Shown in pieces: positions 45,501 to 54,451 of a stretch of 62,529 nucleotides of DNA. Below the pieces are notes generated by a model. The model searched no databases, was not told the DNA's origin, and saw only the letters and a list, made by a program, of their open reading frames with translations. The translations under genes and the position numbers were made by a program. Each line of letters starts with the position of its first letter. Position 1 is the first letter of the stretch. The stretch lies in assembly GCA_937950315.1 (NCBI GenBank), contig CALFDU010000067.1, positions 1 to 62,529 on the forward strand, written 5' to 3'. Origin of the DNA: an uncultured Saprospiraceae bacterium (GTDB lineage Bacteria; Bacteroidota; Bacteroidia; Chitinophagales; Saprospiraceae).

Positions 45501-46406
45501 TTAGATTTTGATTATTTTTTTGGTAACTCTTTGGCCAGAATTATTTTCAATTTTCAAAAAGTAAGTGCCTGGGTCATATTTTATCATTTCGATTTTTTCC
45601 ACATTTTTAAAAGATGAAATTAGTTTTCCTTCAAGGCTATACAATTGTATGTTGGCGATTTTGGAAGCGTTTTCAATAAACAATTTATCAATTACAGGAT
45701 TTGGAAATGTGTTGAATTGCTCCGAATCAATATCTTCAATTACGGATGTCAGTATGTTGCAATCTTCAAAATCTCCGATGCAATAATTGAATAAGTCAAA
45801 AGAATAATAAGAGCCAGCTATTAAGCATTCCCTTCCCTTAAATATGCCGATGCAAGTTCCAATTCCTTCTGTCATAATTGAATGTCCGTTGCCCTCAAGT
45901 ATGAAATTTCTTCTTTCAAAACCAAATCTATTTGTTGTTTCGACTGCAGAAATGCTTGTTGGGTTTGGAAGCATACAGGTGTTGATTGTATCTCCTTGAG
46001 TTAAAGAGAAATCATAAAGCAAATGTTCAGTAAAACCATTTTGATCACTCCAGTCGCATTGACCATCAGGATCTAGAAAAGTCTCGAAGCCATATTGAAC
46101 GCCACCAATCAATCCGCCATATATCTTTCTTTGTGGGACGTTATCTCTGATTAATCCAAGGAGTTTTTTTGATTGAACTGTGACTTTACCGTAGGTTGTA
46201 TCGTAGTGATAAATTTTGCTGTATGTAGAGTTGTTAACTATTGTATCGCCTTCAATTCTTAAAACTATAATTTGACTAAGATGTGGATATTGATCAATAG
46301 ATGCCATCTGCCAAGTTGCATTTTCTACTGCCATTGGTATATAGTTTTGGGCATTGGTAAAGAAAGTTTTGGCAAGCAGCAGGGATATTATAAATAGTTG
46401 TTTCAT
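45501..46406 (-). CDS. T9SS-sorted secreted protein, paralogue family A
   Basis: I start it at MKQLFIISLL (46406), which gives a clean signal peptide. The 301-residue protein has WQMASIDQYPH…GDTIVNNSTYSKIYHY…FTEHLLYDFSLTQGDTIN, as in the proteins at 22849 and 60170, and a T9SS sorting domain (FNTFPNPVIDKLFIENASKI … GTYFLKIENNSGQ). The domain's role is unknown. It converges on the barrel operon. Confidence 0.75.
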   Translation of the reverse strand: MKQLFIISLLLAKTFFTNAQNYIPMAVENATWQMASIDQYPHLSQIIVLRIEGDTIVNNSTYSKIYHYDTTYGKVTVQSKKLLGLIRDNVPQRKIYGGLIGGVQYGFETFLDPDGQCDWSDQNGFTEHLLYDFSLTQGDTINTCMLPNPTSISAVETTNRFGFERRNFILEGNGHSIMTEGIGTCIGIFKGRECLIAGSYYSFDLFNYCIGDFEDCNILTSVIEDIDSEQFNTFPNPVIDKLFIENASKIANIQLYSLEGKLISSFKNVEKIEMIKYDPGTYFLKIENNSGQRVTKKIIKI

Positions 46407-46575
46407 TGTGATTGATTTTCTTAAAGTTACCAATAATTGAATTTCACGCTTATATATTTTGCGACTTCATTAGATTTTATTGAAGCTTTGAAATGGTGAG
46501 GCGATTAATGCTGATTTATAGATGGTAATTTAATGGCGGTAGATTAGTTTGCTGCCCTAATTCAATACTTCATAC

Positions 46576-47169
46576 TTACTTATCGCCTTCCACAGGTTCT
46601 ATATATCCATTGTATTTATCTTTTGCAATGATGTCTGCAGGTCCTGCAAAAAACCACCGCTCCGGATTATCAGAAATGGGTTCACCTTGATCATTGAAAC
46701 CTGTTGGGAAATCCTTTTCGATCCAGACATAATATCGTTGATGTCGATCAAAATTTATCTCCGATGTTCCTTGTCTTATCATCGTGACATGCCAGCCATG
46801 CATCCCTGATCCAACATCTGAGTATCGACCAATAATAATCCTATTGGGATCTTCGGCAGATTGCTTCAAGTAAGCATCGGGCTTGATGGTACTCACACTC
46901 ATGGATGGTTCTTTTCTGTCTTGCTCCTTAAAATCGGTATGTGGTCCAGAGGTTTTCCAGTCACTATTTCTCACTCTTCTCAGATATAGCATTTCACCTA
47001 GGGAAGTGTCTTTTTCAATTGATAGAGAAGTAGAATAATTAAAATCCATCCGTTCTTCTAGTATCGGTTGAAGTTTAACTTTTTTGGGTGTTGTCACCAA
47101 ATAGTATAATAGACCTGCAATACAGGCTAGTACGATGATGATGGTAGGAGCGACCTTGCTGATGATCAT
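46576..47169 (-). CDS. Membrane-anchored hypothetical protein
   Basis: The 197-residue protein has one N-terminal transmembrane helix (about 6–27, TIIIVLACIAGLLYYLV) and a hydrophilic body with several Trp and Tyr (RVRNSDWKTSG, GMHGWHVTMIRQG, YYVWIEKDFPTG). No family is recognised. Confidence 0.6.
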   Translation of the reverse strand: MIISKVAPTIIIVLACIAGLLYYLVTTPKKVKLQPILEERMDFNYSTSLSIEKDTSLGEMLYLRRVRNSDWKTSGPHTDFKEQDRKEPSMSVSTIKPDAYLKQSAEDPNRIIIGRYSDVGSGMHGWHVTMIRQGTSEINFDRHQRYYVWIEKDFPTGFNDQGEPISDNPERWFFAGPADIIAKDKYNGYIEPVEGDK

Positions 47170-47307
47170 ATTGGTGGTTTGGTATTTTATTGATACCTAA
47201 AAGTATGGTATTCTAGTAGGACTACCCGCACACCTCCCTCAATTTTTCCATCGTACGCTTTTCCTGCTCTGAAGATTCAATGAATATTTTAGAAGCTTCC
47301 TGCAGAT

Positions 47308-47385
47308 TTTGTTGGTCTTATGTTATGGGTTTCTTGGTCATTGATCATCGCATGCAGGCTTACTTATTATTGATGTCTTTGATGA
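47308..47385 (+). repeat. Interspersed repeat, central fragment far from the array
   Basis: TTTTGTTGGTCTTATG, ATGGGTTTCTTGGTC, CATGCAGGCTTAC and TTATTATTGATG follow the order of the middle of the copy at 11970 (TTGTTGATGGGTTTTC, CATGCTTTAG, TTATTATGAAG). No hairpin or tail is visible. The rest of 47170–47510 shows no feature. Confidence 0.4.
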
Positions 47386-47510
47386 TCATATTTATGTTAT
47401 ATGTTCTAAATTTGTAATTCTAAGTTAGTTTTTATTGATTTCTTGAAGATGGATGAATTATGATAGATTAGTGTAGAATCAACATTAATTAACTAGTCAA
47501 TTCTTATTCT

Positions 47511-48176
47511 TCAAATTTCATTTTTTTCAAAAACAAAACTTATACCTGAAAGTAAATTGGCTATATATTTCCCTTTTCCGATACCTAAAGTTAGTATGTC
47601 TAAGTTAGAAAATATTTGAGGTCGTAGCAAGATATTGTGAAAAGCGATACCTGGGAATTTAAACTTCACTCCAGCAGCAATTCTTACCGGAAAAATTTCA
47701 CTGTAAACGTTTGTAGTCTCAGTTGAACTACCTTCTCCCAAAAACGAACCTCCTGATCTGCCGCTAAATCCAATGGGAATATTGAAGCCCAATGACATGT
47801 TTGTGCTCAATTGAAATTTCTGATTTGAAAATTTTTCAATTTTTCGATCTAATAACAGTCCAATGGACAATACATTTGTTTCGAAGGATCGATGGCTAGA
47901 TCCTATAAATGTTGAAAACGAACGGCTGTAGGTATATGAATTATAGTCTGCAAAAATCGATACATTTCTTTTTTCTTTCATCCAAATATCATATTCTAGC
48001 CCTATTCCATATTTGCCATCTGCTCTGATGTTTTGAAAGCGTGAGCTTTCGGTATGCAATAAACTGCTCTTCATTAAATTTATAGAAAAAGATTTTTTGG
48101 GATAAATCGCTTGTTGACAGAAACATCCAAAGGAGCAAAACATAAAAAGGAGGAAGTAGAGTAGGGTTTTTATCAT
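47511..48176 (-). CDS. Predicted small outer-membrane barrel protein
   Basis: The 221-residue protein has a signal peptide (1–21, ending CFCQQ) and eight or so amphipathic strands (FSINLMKSS, YGIGLEYDIWM, NVSIFADYNSYTYSRSF, FETNVLSIGLLLDRKI, FQLSTNMSLGFNIPIGF, RIAAGVKFKF, ISFVFEKN), typical of outer-membrane protein beta-barrel domains of the porin-like or opacity type. The function is unknown. Confidence 0.65.
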   Translation of the reverse strand: MIKTLLYFLLFMFCSFGCFCQQAIYPKKSFSINLMKSSLLHTESSRFQNIRADGKYGIGLEYDIWMKEKRNVSIFADYNSYTYSRSFSTFIGSSHRSFETNVLSIGLLLDRKIEKFSNQKFQLSTNMSLGFNIPIGFSGRSGGSFLGEGSSTETTNVYSEIFPVRIAAGVKFKFPGIAFHNILLRPQIFSNLDILTLGIGKGKYIANLLSGISFVFEKNEI

Positions 48177-48475
48177 AACGTTTTCACTAATTTACGTCGT
48201 AACGCAAAGTAAAAAGCAAATAGAAAGTATAGTCTGTTTCATGATGTTGGTTTTTTCAAATATACATTGCAATAATTCAAAGGCATGTGTTGATTGCGAC
48301 TAGTGAAGATTTTTAAAACCTCAATTTGATGCTATTCCCAAATCAAATATTTGACGTAAGTCTAAGGAGTAATATAAAATGTAATTCAAAAAGATTGGAT
48401 TCCTGTTGTGGATTGGCTACAATTATGCACCTTTCAATCGGACAAAAATATGCGGATGGTCAAACTTGAAAAATC
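48177..48475. other. Gene-free stretch
   Basis: About 300 bp between the barrel gene start and the end of the broken methyltransferase gene. I see no gene, repeat copy or hairpin with a T-run. Confidence 0.4.
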
Positions 48476-49192
48476 TTACGTGCTAGGATTATTTTTGGTC
48501 AAAACCAATAATGAGAAGCCTCCTAATAATCTTACAGCAAAATCTCTATTTATGCTAAATAAAATTCTTCTCGGCAAAGCTGCTATTCTTCTTTTTAAGG
48601 ATTTTTTTAATTCTAGTGAACCCTGTGTGTAAAAAAAATCCAATATTTCATATCCGCAATCTGTCAGTGTTGCGAGTGCTGTTTCTTTAGTGAAATAGTG
48701 AAGATGACCTACTTCTTTTCTCGCCTTTATTTGTAAATTTCTTAATGCCCCTTGAACATGAATATCCAGAGGAATATGAAATATCGAATATTCTGACTTG
48801 CTTCTGAATAATCGCAAAAATCCAAGATAGTCATCAACGTGTTCTAATACGTCAATCAAAAGGGATAAATCAAAGTCTTTCTCCTCGTTTAAGAAGTCTT
48901 CGTGCTTAAAATTCAATTTTTCATTTCTCTTTTCATGGGCTAAAGTTATAGCGTCAAGAGCAATATCGTAACCAGTAAATAAAGTATCATCTGGAAGGAG
49001 TTTTTGTAATTGATTTAAAATTTCACCAACACCGCAACCTGCCTCAACGATGCTTTTGACGTTTAAAGAATTTCTAGAAATTATTTTATGAATTTGTTTC
49101 GCTTTCTAAGGAGAGTCTTCTGAATGCCATGAAGGATGTGTTTTTAAATATTCACCATTTTCTTCAGTGTAAAGTCCTTCTGTTCTATTCAT
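48476..49192 (-). pseudogene. Class I methyltransferase gene interrupted by an amber codon
   Basis: Reading from ATG 49192 gives MNRTEGLYTEENGEYLKTHP…SEDSP, then TAG at codon 29 (plus-strand 49106–49108), then an unbroken frame KAKQIHKIISRN…IVEAGCGVGEILNQL (S-adenosylmethionine motif I), LLIDVLEHVDD and the remainder to 48476. One base change (TGG to TAG) would explain the stop, since a Trp fits there. The intact protein would be about 238 residues. Read from an internal TTG (48916) it lacks motif I and would be inactive. Confidence 0.75.
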
Positions 49193-49311
49193 GATTTTAA
49201 ACTTAGATCTAGGATATTTTTATCTTAAACCATCTTTATCTTCATTGTTGAAATAAATAAAAATTTCAAGTGTAATATAGTTAATTGATACCGAGAATTT
49301 AAACTAGTAAA

Positions 49312-49343
49312 TAAAAAGCCAATGCAAGAAATATTGCATTGGC
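49312..49343 (-). terminator. Intrinsic terminator
   Basis: GCCAATGCAA (49318–49327) and TTGCATTGGC (49334–49343) form a perfect 10-bp stem with loop GAAATA. On the minus strand it is followed by TTTTTATTT. It lies 60 bp downstream of the lipoprotein gene ending at 49403. Confidence 0.8.
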
Positions 49344-49402
49344 CTAAACAGATTAATATTTATTGTTTCTAATTATATTATTCTCAGAAACAACTATTAT
49401 GA

Positions 49403-49948
49403 CTAATTTAAACTTACACTAAATTCAACCCCAGGTTGTAGATCATAGCCTTCAGACAACTCAACTACGATTACTGTCTCTGAATCAATTCTTACATTAA
49501 GTGAATTGTTGTCACTACTAAACCCTGTAATATTGTGCGATTCTGAAAAAGTGAAATAATATCTATCCGTTTTACCTGCTGGAAATAACCCGAAAACATT
49601 TGTCCAAAATGGGTCTGAATTATCAGGAAGAACGGAGAAGTTGATGCTAGTCTGAGTCAAATCAATATTGTACAATCCATTAATGTCGCCAGCAGGTGTA
49701 CCCGATTGTGCTAAGGCTGTAGGAAATTCTTCTATAGAATTGGATAAGGTGGCAAATTCATCATAGGCATTATCTGCTTGTCCAAAAAGACTTGGATATG
49801 TTACCTCTGCTTCACCCGGGTCTTGCAAGGTGTTTCTAAGCGTTATGCTAACACCTTCTGTTAGTGGCTGAATGTCATCATCATCTCCACACGATGACAA
49901 ACTAATAAGACCTAGAAATGCAATGAATAATATTTTGTTGAAATTCAT
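49403..49948 (-). CDS. Hypothetical lipoprotein
   Basis: The 181-residue protein has a lipobox (LSSCGDDDD, Cys20) with the acidic stretch after the Cys that is common on surface-exposed Bacteroidota lipoproteins. The body (VSITLRNTLQDPGEAEVTYP … RYYFTFSESHNITGF … VIVVELSEGYDLQPGVEFSVSLN) is beta-rich with no known family. A strong terminator follows. Confidence 0.7.
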   Translation of the reverse strand: MNFNKILFIAFLGLISLSSCGDDDDIQPLTEGVSITLRNTLQDPGEAEVTYPSLFGQADNAYDEFATLSNSIEEFPTALAQSGTPAGDINGLYNIDLTQTSINFSVLPDNSDPFWTNVFGLFPAGKTDRYYFTFSESHNITGFSSDNNSLNVRIDSETVIVVELSEGYDLQPGVEFSVSLN

Positions 49949-49992
49949 TATTTTATTTTTTAGTTAATTTGAATTCGGAAGTAAAAGCATGT

Positions 49993-50529
49993 CTACTTTT
50001 TATGATAAGCCCTTGAAACTTCATAGCTGTCTTCAAACCAGTTCCATAATATCACTTTTCCGTCTTTTACTTTTACGCGTAATGCATAAGTAAACTCATT
50101 GGTTTGTTGGTTTGAATGGGGTAATTCACCAATCATTTGCCCAAAAAATGCAGCAGTGTTCCCTTCAGCAAATCCGTCGTTTGGTTCCCATTTTATTGTT
50201 TTAAATCCAGCTCCAAATTTGGGCATGAAGTCTTCTAAAATGGTTTTCTTTCCTTTCCAAGGGCCAATCCAAGGTATGTTAGGATCGCCCGAATTTTGCC
50301 AAACCATATCTTCATGCATTAGTTCCATCATAGTATCCATTTCTCCTTTTCCCATGGCATCCATGAATTTCATGGCAACATCCATGGTTGCTTGTGATTC
50401 TTTTTCCATATCGTTTTTTTTGTTTGTATTGGTTTTGTTTTCAGTTGATAGAGTAGAGGTTTTATTTGATTCGCAGCTCAGAAATAACATAGACATTATC
50501 AGGCTGGCTATAAGAGTTAGATGCTTCAT
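49993..50529 (-). CDS. SnoaL-like (NTF2-fold) lipoprotein
   Basis: I start at 50529 (MKHLTLIASLIMSMLFLSCES), giving a lipobox Cys. The 178-residue protein has a NTF2-fold domain: AMDVAMKFMDAMGKGEMDTMMELMHEDMVWQNSGDP and a C-terminal half FAEGNTAAFFGQMIGEL. Its ATG overlaps the stop of the upstream SnoaL gene (ATGA), so the two are translationally coupled. Catalytic residues are uncertain. Confidence 0.75.
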   Translation of the reverse strand: MKHLTLIASLIMSMLFLSCESNKTSTLSTENKTNTNKKNDMEKESQATMDVAMKFMDAMGKGEMDTMMELMHEDMVWQNSGDPNIPWIGPWKGKKTILEDFMPKFGAGFKTIKWEPNDGFAEGNTAAFFGQMIGELPHSNQQTNEFTYALRVKVKDGKVILWNWFEDSYEVSRAYHKK

Positions 50530-50933
50530 GATTTTAATTGTTTTATGGCTGTTCCCCAATCTTCCAAATGATGCACTTCTTGCACCTTACCGTCAATGAT
50601 GGTATGAATGTCGATGGTCATTATATTGAATGACTTTGTTCCATCTGTTGGTAAACCCATAAAATCTCCCTTGGGTGTACCAGAAGCCAAACTTCTTACT
50701 ACGTATTTATTGCCTTCATTTAGAATATCTTGAGGTTCCCATATTAAATCAGGAATCAACTTCCAGAAGAATCCAAGTTGTCCTGTCAGTTGTTCTTTGT
50801 TTTTGGATTCGACAGATCCTTTGGATACAAAGTTATTGGCTAGTATTTCTGAGCATACGGCTGCAGGATTGGTTTTTGAGTTTACGGTTAATGCTTTCTC
50901 GTAGAAAGCCATTAAAGCTTCTTTGTTTGTCAT
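50526..50933 (-). CDS. SnoaL-like polyketide cyclase family protein
   Basis: The 135-residue cytoplasmic NTF2-fold protein (EALMAFYEKALTVNSK … FFWKLIPDLIWEPQDILNEGNKYVVRSLASGTPKGDFMGLPTDG … ITIDIHTIIDGKVQEVHHLEDWGTAIKQL) matches the SnoaL pattern with His-Asp in the last helix region. It overlaps the downstream lipoprotein version by 4 bp. Family members act in small-molecule modification; the substrate is unknown. Confidence 0.8.
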   Translation of the reverse strand: MTNKEALMAFYEKALTVNSKTNPAAVCSEILANNFVSKGSVESKNKEQLTGQLGFFWKLIPDLIWEPQDILNEGNKYVVRSLASGTPKGDFMGLPTDGTKSFNIMTIDIHTIIDGKVQEVHHLEDWGTAIKQLKS

Positions 50934-51054
50934 GGCTAATTTATTTTTATTTATGACTCAAAAATAGATTGGCAATGAGAAACTTACGAGATGAATTATT
51001 TTCTTTCTAGGGTAAAAATGGGAAAGCTTGTTCTACATGATGACATTTCAAAGA

Positions 51055-51936
51055 CTATTGGTTGGCTTTAAACTGACTGGGAGATTCACCTGTGTACTTC
51101 TTGAAGTATTTGAAGAAGTTGGTGGAATCTTCAAATCCAACCTGGTAGGCAATCTCAGTCAGTGAATCGTTGGAGTTAATAATCAATCTCTTTGATTGAA
51201 TGATGACGATTTCATTGATTAGACTCTTGGCGGTTTTGTGTAAAATACTTTGAGTTACATTGTTCAAGGTCTTAGCTGTAACTCCCATTTCCTTTGCATA
51301 GAACGAAACCTTTTTATGACGAAAACATTCTTTTTCTATTAAGCCTTGGAGCCGTAAGTACATGGCAAGGTATTTATGATCATCAAACAAAAGTTGATCC
51401 TTGGCTTTAATCCGAAACAATTTTGTGATGATAACTTGGATGTAACTTCTGATAATACTTAGAGAATAATCATCCCTTGAATCTAGATACTCTTCCTTAA
51501 TCATGTTGATCAAGGTTATAACTTCCTTGTATTCTGCCTTATCTAATTGAAGTTTGGGTGAAGCCAACATTTCATTAAATAGTAAAAAAGTTTTTGAAGC
51601 TTCCACTTCGTTGGAGTGGCTTAGGATAAAGTCTTCTGTGAAAATGAGTAATTCCCCTTTTGCTTTATTGTTATAGAATTTATGAATGTTGTCCTTTCTA
51701 AGTGTAAATAGTGAGGCCTTTTTGAAATCGTAATCGGTGAAGTTTATATTGTATTTCCCATTCTTGTCTGTAAACAGAAGAATAAAATAAAACGACAATT
51801 TATGAAACTCAAATTGACTGTGATCCGAAGGTTTTTTCTTTAATAAGTCTTCATAGCTTATACAATCAAATTGAAATTGACTGGTTTTGCTATTTATAAA
51901 GTTTATTTCTTTGAATTCTTGTTTCATGGTATTCAC
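51055..51936 (-). CDS. AraC-family transcriptional regulator
   Basis: The 293-residue protein has an N-terminal ligand-binding-type beta barrel and a C-terminal AraC domain with two helix-turn-helix units (KKVSFYAKEMGVTAKTLNNV and DSLTEIAYQVGFEDSTNFFKYFKKYTGESPSQFK). It lies between the SnoaL pair and the O-methyltransferase, all on the minus strand. It may control one or both neighbours. Confidence 0.85.
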   Translation of the reverse strand: MNTMKQEFKEINFINSKTSQFQFDCISYEDLLKKKPSDHSQFEFHKLSFYFILLFTDKNGKYNINFTDYDFKKASLFTLRKDNIHKFYNNKAKGELLIFTEDFILSHSNEVEASKTFLLFNEMLASPKLQLDKAEYKEVITLINMIKEEYLDSRDDYSLSIIRSYIQVIITKLFRIKAKDQLLFDDHKYLAMYLRLQGLIEKECFRHKKVSFYAKEMGVTAKTLNNVTQSILHKTAKSLINEIVIIQSKRLIINSNDSLTEIAYQVGFEDSTNFFKYFKKYTGESPSQFKANQ

Positions 51937-52003
51937 AAATATAAACCTTGGTTTCCGTAACTAGACAAATGCAGTTCATTATTCAATTTATTATGGAATT
52001 ACT

Positions 52004-52636
52004 CTAGGCGGCACAAGCTGTGAGCATAGCCTTACCGCCTTCAATAAATTGTGAATTATACACTTCTTTTTTATTCAATACATATTCTCCATAGTGTTTA
52101 GTCCCTGCCATGTCCATATTGTCAGCATATATGATGGTCCCAGCATGGAATTGAGATTCAAGCATTTGGAATAGTGGCAAGTATAAGTTTTTCCAACCAT
52201 CCAGAAAAAGAAAGTCAATAGGACTCGTATGGTTCTTTAAGGTCTGCATGGCGTCTCCAATTCTAATATCTACGTATTCTTGTAATCCTGTTTTTGCGAT
52301 ATTTTGCTCAGCTCTGTTTGCTTTACTATCTATCAGTTCGGTTGTTATAACCTTACCGCCTGTCTGTCTAACTCCATCAGCCAAATAAATGGTTGAAATA
52401 CCAAATGAGGTCCCAAACTCGACTACGTTTTTGAACTGATTATCAATGATCAATTGTCTAAGCATGAATCCTTGTGGTTTAGAAATAGGGAGATATGCAT
52501 TTTCAAAATCAATCGGTTGTATTGGGCGAAAAGCTGCTTTGATTATTCCTTTTCCAATTCGTAGATAATCTTTCTTTGCATCTTCGTGTAGGTCATGAAG
52601 TACTTTTTCTATGTTGTTACTTTTATGCTTATTCAT
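52004..52636 (-). CDS. Class I SAM-dependent O-methyltransferase
   Basis: I start at 52636 (MNKHKSNNIEK). The 210-residue enzyme has motif I VVEFGTSFGISTIYLA, an acidic residue after ITTELIDS, and IDFLFLDGWKNLY, the layout of catechol-type O-methyltransferases. The substrate is unknown. Confidence 0.8.
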   Translation of the reverse strand: MNKHKSNNIEKVLHDLHEDAKKDYLRIGKGIIKAAFRPIQPIDFENAYLPISKPQGFMLRQLIIDNQFKNVVEFGTSFGISTIYLADGVRQTGGKVITTELIDSKANRAEQNIAKTGLQEYVDIRIGDAMQTLKNHTSPIDFLFLDGWKNLYLPLFQMLESQFHAGTIIYADNMDMAGTKHYGEYVLNKKEVYNSQFIEGGKAMLTACAA

Positions 52637-52875
52637 AATTATATTTTTGGTAAAAAATTTTATTGAATACAAAAATGAATAAGATGTCAATGACTTACAC
52701 GGTAAAAGATAGCATTTAGAAGGTAAATATCGGAAAAAGAAAATCTTAAGGACCCAAAAGGTAGATGTTAGAGTGATGCTTTCTATCTCTTACATTTTTA
52801 GGTTTGCGATAGATGGCTTAGTACTTTTTTATTGTATTTGTAAATTTTGGTATTTGATATTTGCTTTAAGCTCTA

Positions 52876-53406
52876 CTATCCTTTGATTGCCGCCTTAAAT
52901 TCGTCGAGACTTTCATTGAGTTCTCCCAATTTAGTTCCTATTATGCCACCATCTTTAAAGTTCTCATTCCATGATGGTAGGCTATATGAACCTGCAACAT
53001 TTGCTCCTTGATAGGGCAGAGAATGAATAAGGAATTTTAGATTATTCGCGCCTCCGCCTTTCCCCGGAGAGGTACTCATTAAGAAGAGAGGTTTATTGTC
53101 AAATACTTTTTGTTCTCTTCTACTTAACCAATCAATGATGTTTTTCAGGAAGGCAGGTGTTCCTCCATTGTGTTCAGGTGAAGATAAGATGAATCCATCA
53201 TGATCTTTGATCAGCTTGATGAGCTCGGATATTTTGTCTGGTGTTTGATCTGGATCAAGATCAATTGAATACATAGGAATTTGCCAACGTCTAGTATCTA
53301 GAACCATTACTTCATAATCTGTTAGTAATGAAGCTGTAAATTTTACCAATTGATGATTGATGGACTGAGCATGGTTACTACCAGCAAAAGCAAGAATTTT
53401 TTTCAT
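52876..53406 (-). CDS. NADPH-dependent FMN reductase
   Basis: The 176-residue flavodoxin-fold protein has the start KKILAFAGSNHAQSINHQLV, the FMN-binding SPEHNGGTPAFLKNIIDWL, and a GKGGGANNL loop. Such enzymes reduce FMN, quinones or azo compounds using NADPH. It stands in a run of small-molecule modification genes. Confidence 0.85.
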   Translation of the reverse strand: MKKILAFAGSNHAQSINHQLVKFTASLLTDYEVMVLDTRRWQIPMYSIDLDPDQTPDKISELIKLIKDHDGFILSSPEHNGGTPAFLKNIIDWLSRREQKVFDNKPLFLMSTSPGKGGGANNLKFLIHSLPYQGANVAGSYSLPSWNENFKDGGIIGTKLGELNESLDEFKAAIKG

Positions 53407-53491
53407 ATTTATTTTTAGTGATTAAATGTAAGAAGAATATTGAAGATTTTAAATTTGTTGTTAGCGAGGGCTCCATCCCAACAGGCCTAGA

Positions 53492-54400
53492 TTACCCACT
53501 ACTTTTTGCTACTACAAAATGCTCAAGTTTAAAAATATGTTGTTCAGGTATAGTTCTACCAACGGGTGTAAAATATACTGAGTTAAGATCCGCTAAGGTT
53601 TTATTTTCCTTTATTGTAAATCCATTTTGAGAAAGAATTTCTTCAATTTCTTCTTCAGAATAGAATGATATCCAAGGTTCGCCGACCTTGGCTGATAATC
53701 GTTTTATCAATTCTGCTTTCTTTTTTGGGTTTTGGTATCCTTGCCCAAAACAAGCCTCAGGATTTTCGTTGAGCAGGTTGTCAACATAAGAAATAAAAAA
53801 AGTTGAAGTAGTATTTTGTGTCAGTTCATTCAGTTCTTTTATTGTGGAAGTGAGGGCAGCTTTTGTTATGTACTGCGAGACACCTTCAAGTGTAAAAACG
53901 GTAGGTTTTTTTTGATCAAATCCTGAAGTGAGAAGTTGTTCTTGTAATGTCTGGTGACTAAAGTTGACACCTACATAGGTGATGTTTTGTTTGTTTATCA
54001 AGTTTTTGGGAAGTTTGGATTGTTTTCTTTGTTGCACTTCTAGTTGATCAACTTCAAATATTTTAAGTGTAGACGGAAGATTTAAACGATGAGGTCTTAA
54101 GTCGTATCCAGCACCTAAAATGACATATTGCTCTACTTCACTTGCGGCACTTTTTTCGATGAGCTCATCTATAAATCGGGTGCGCGAAATGAGATGTTGG
54201 TGAAACCCTGGTGCTAATTTTTCAGTTAGCCAAACATTCAGTTTATGGCCTAGTAGTTTGATGATGCTTGAACCAATTACAAACTTATCCGCATAGGGGT
54301 CATTTATAATGCGTTTATTTGGTTTAGCGAGTGATTCAATCAATCGTTGTTTTGCAACTCCTTGAGCTGTGCCGTCTTTTCTAAATATTGAATTACTCAT
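53492..54400 (-). CDS. Leucine carboxyl methyltransferase-type (TIGR00027) protein
   Basis: The 302-residue protein has the family's opening (TAQGVAKQRLIES…RIINDPYADKFV), the S-adenosylmethionine motif QYVILGAGYDLRPHRL, VFEVDQ-like FEVDQLEVQQRK and TVFTLEGVSQYI. This is the class found widely in bacteria for unknown O-methylations. Confidence 0.85.
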   Translation of the reverse strand: MSNSIFRKDGTAQGVAKQRLIESLAKPNKRIINDPYADKFVIGSSIIKLLGHKLNVWLTEKLAPGFHQHLISRTRFIDELIEKSAASEVEQYVILGAGYDLRPHRLNLPSTLKIFEVDQLEVQQRKQSKLPKNLINKQNITYVGVNFSHQTLQEQLLTSGFDQKKPTVFTLEGVSQYITKAALTSTIKELNELTQNTTSTFFISYVDNLLNENPEACFGQGYQNPKKKAELIKRLSAKVGEPWISFYSEEEIEEILSQNGFTIKENKTLADLNSVYFTPVGRTIPEQHIFKLEHFVVAKSSG

Positions 54401-54451
54401 TGGTTGCGCTTTTGTTTTTTTCTATATCATCAGATTAATGAACCTTCATCA

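Noticed and set aside
49403-49948. A spondin-like domain in the lipoprotein.
   Set aside because: The order of strands and the key residues do not match my recollection of the family; left as hypothetical.
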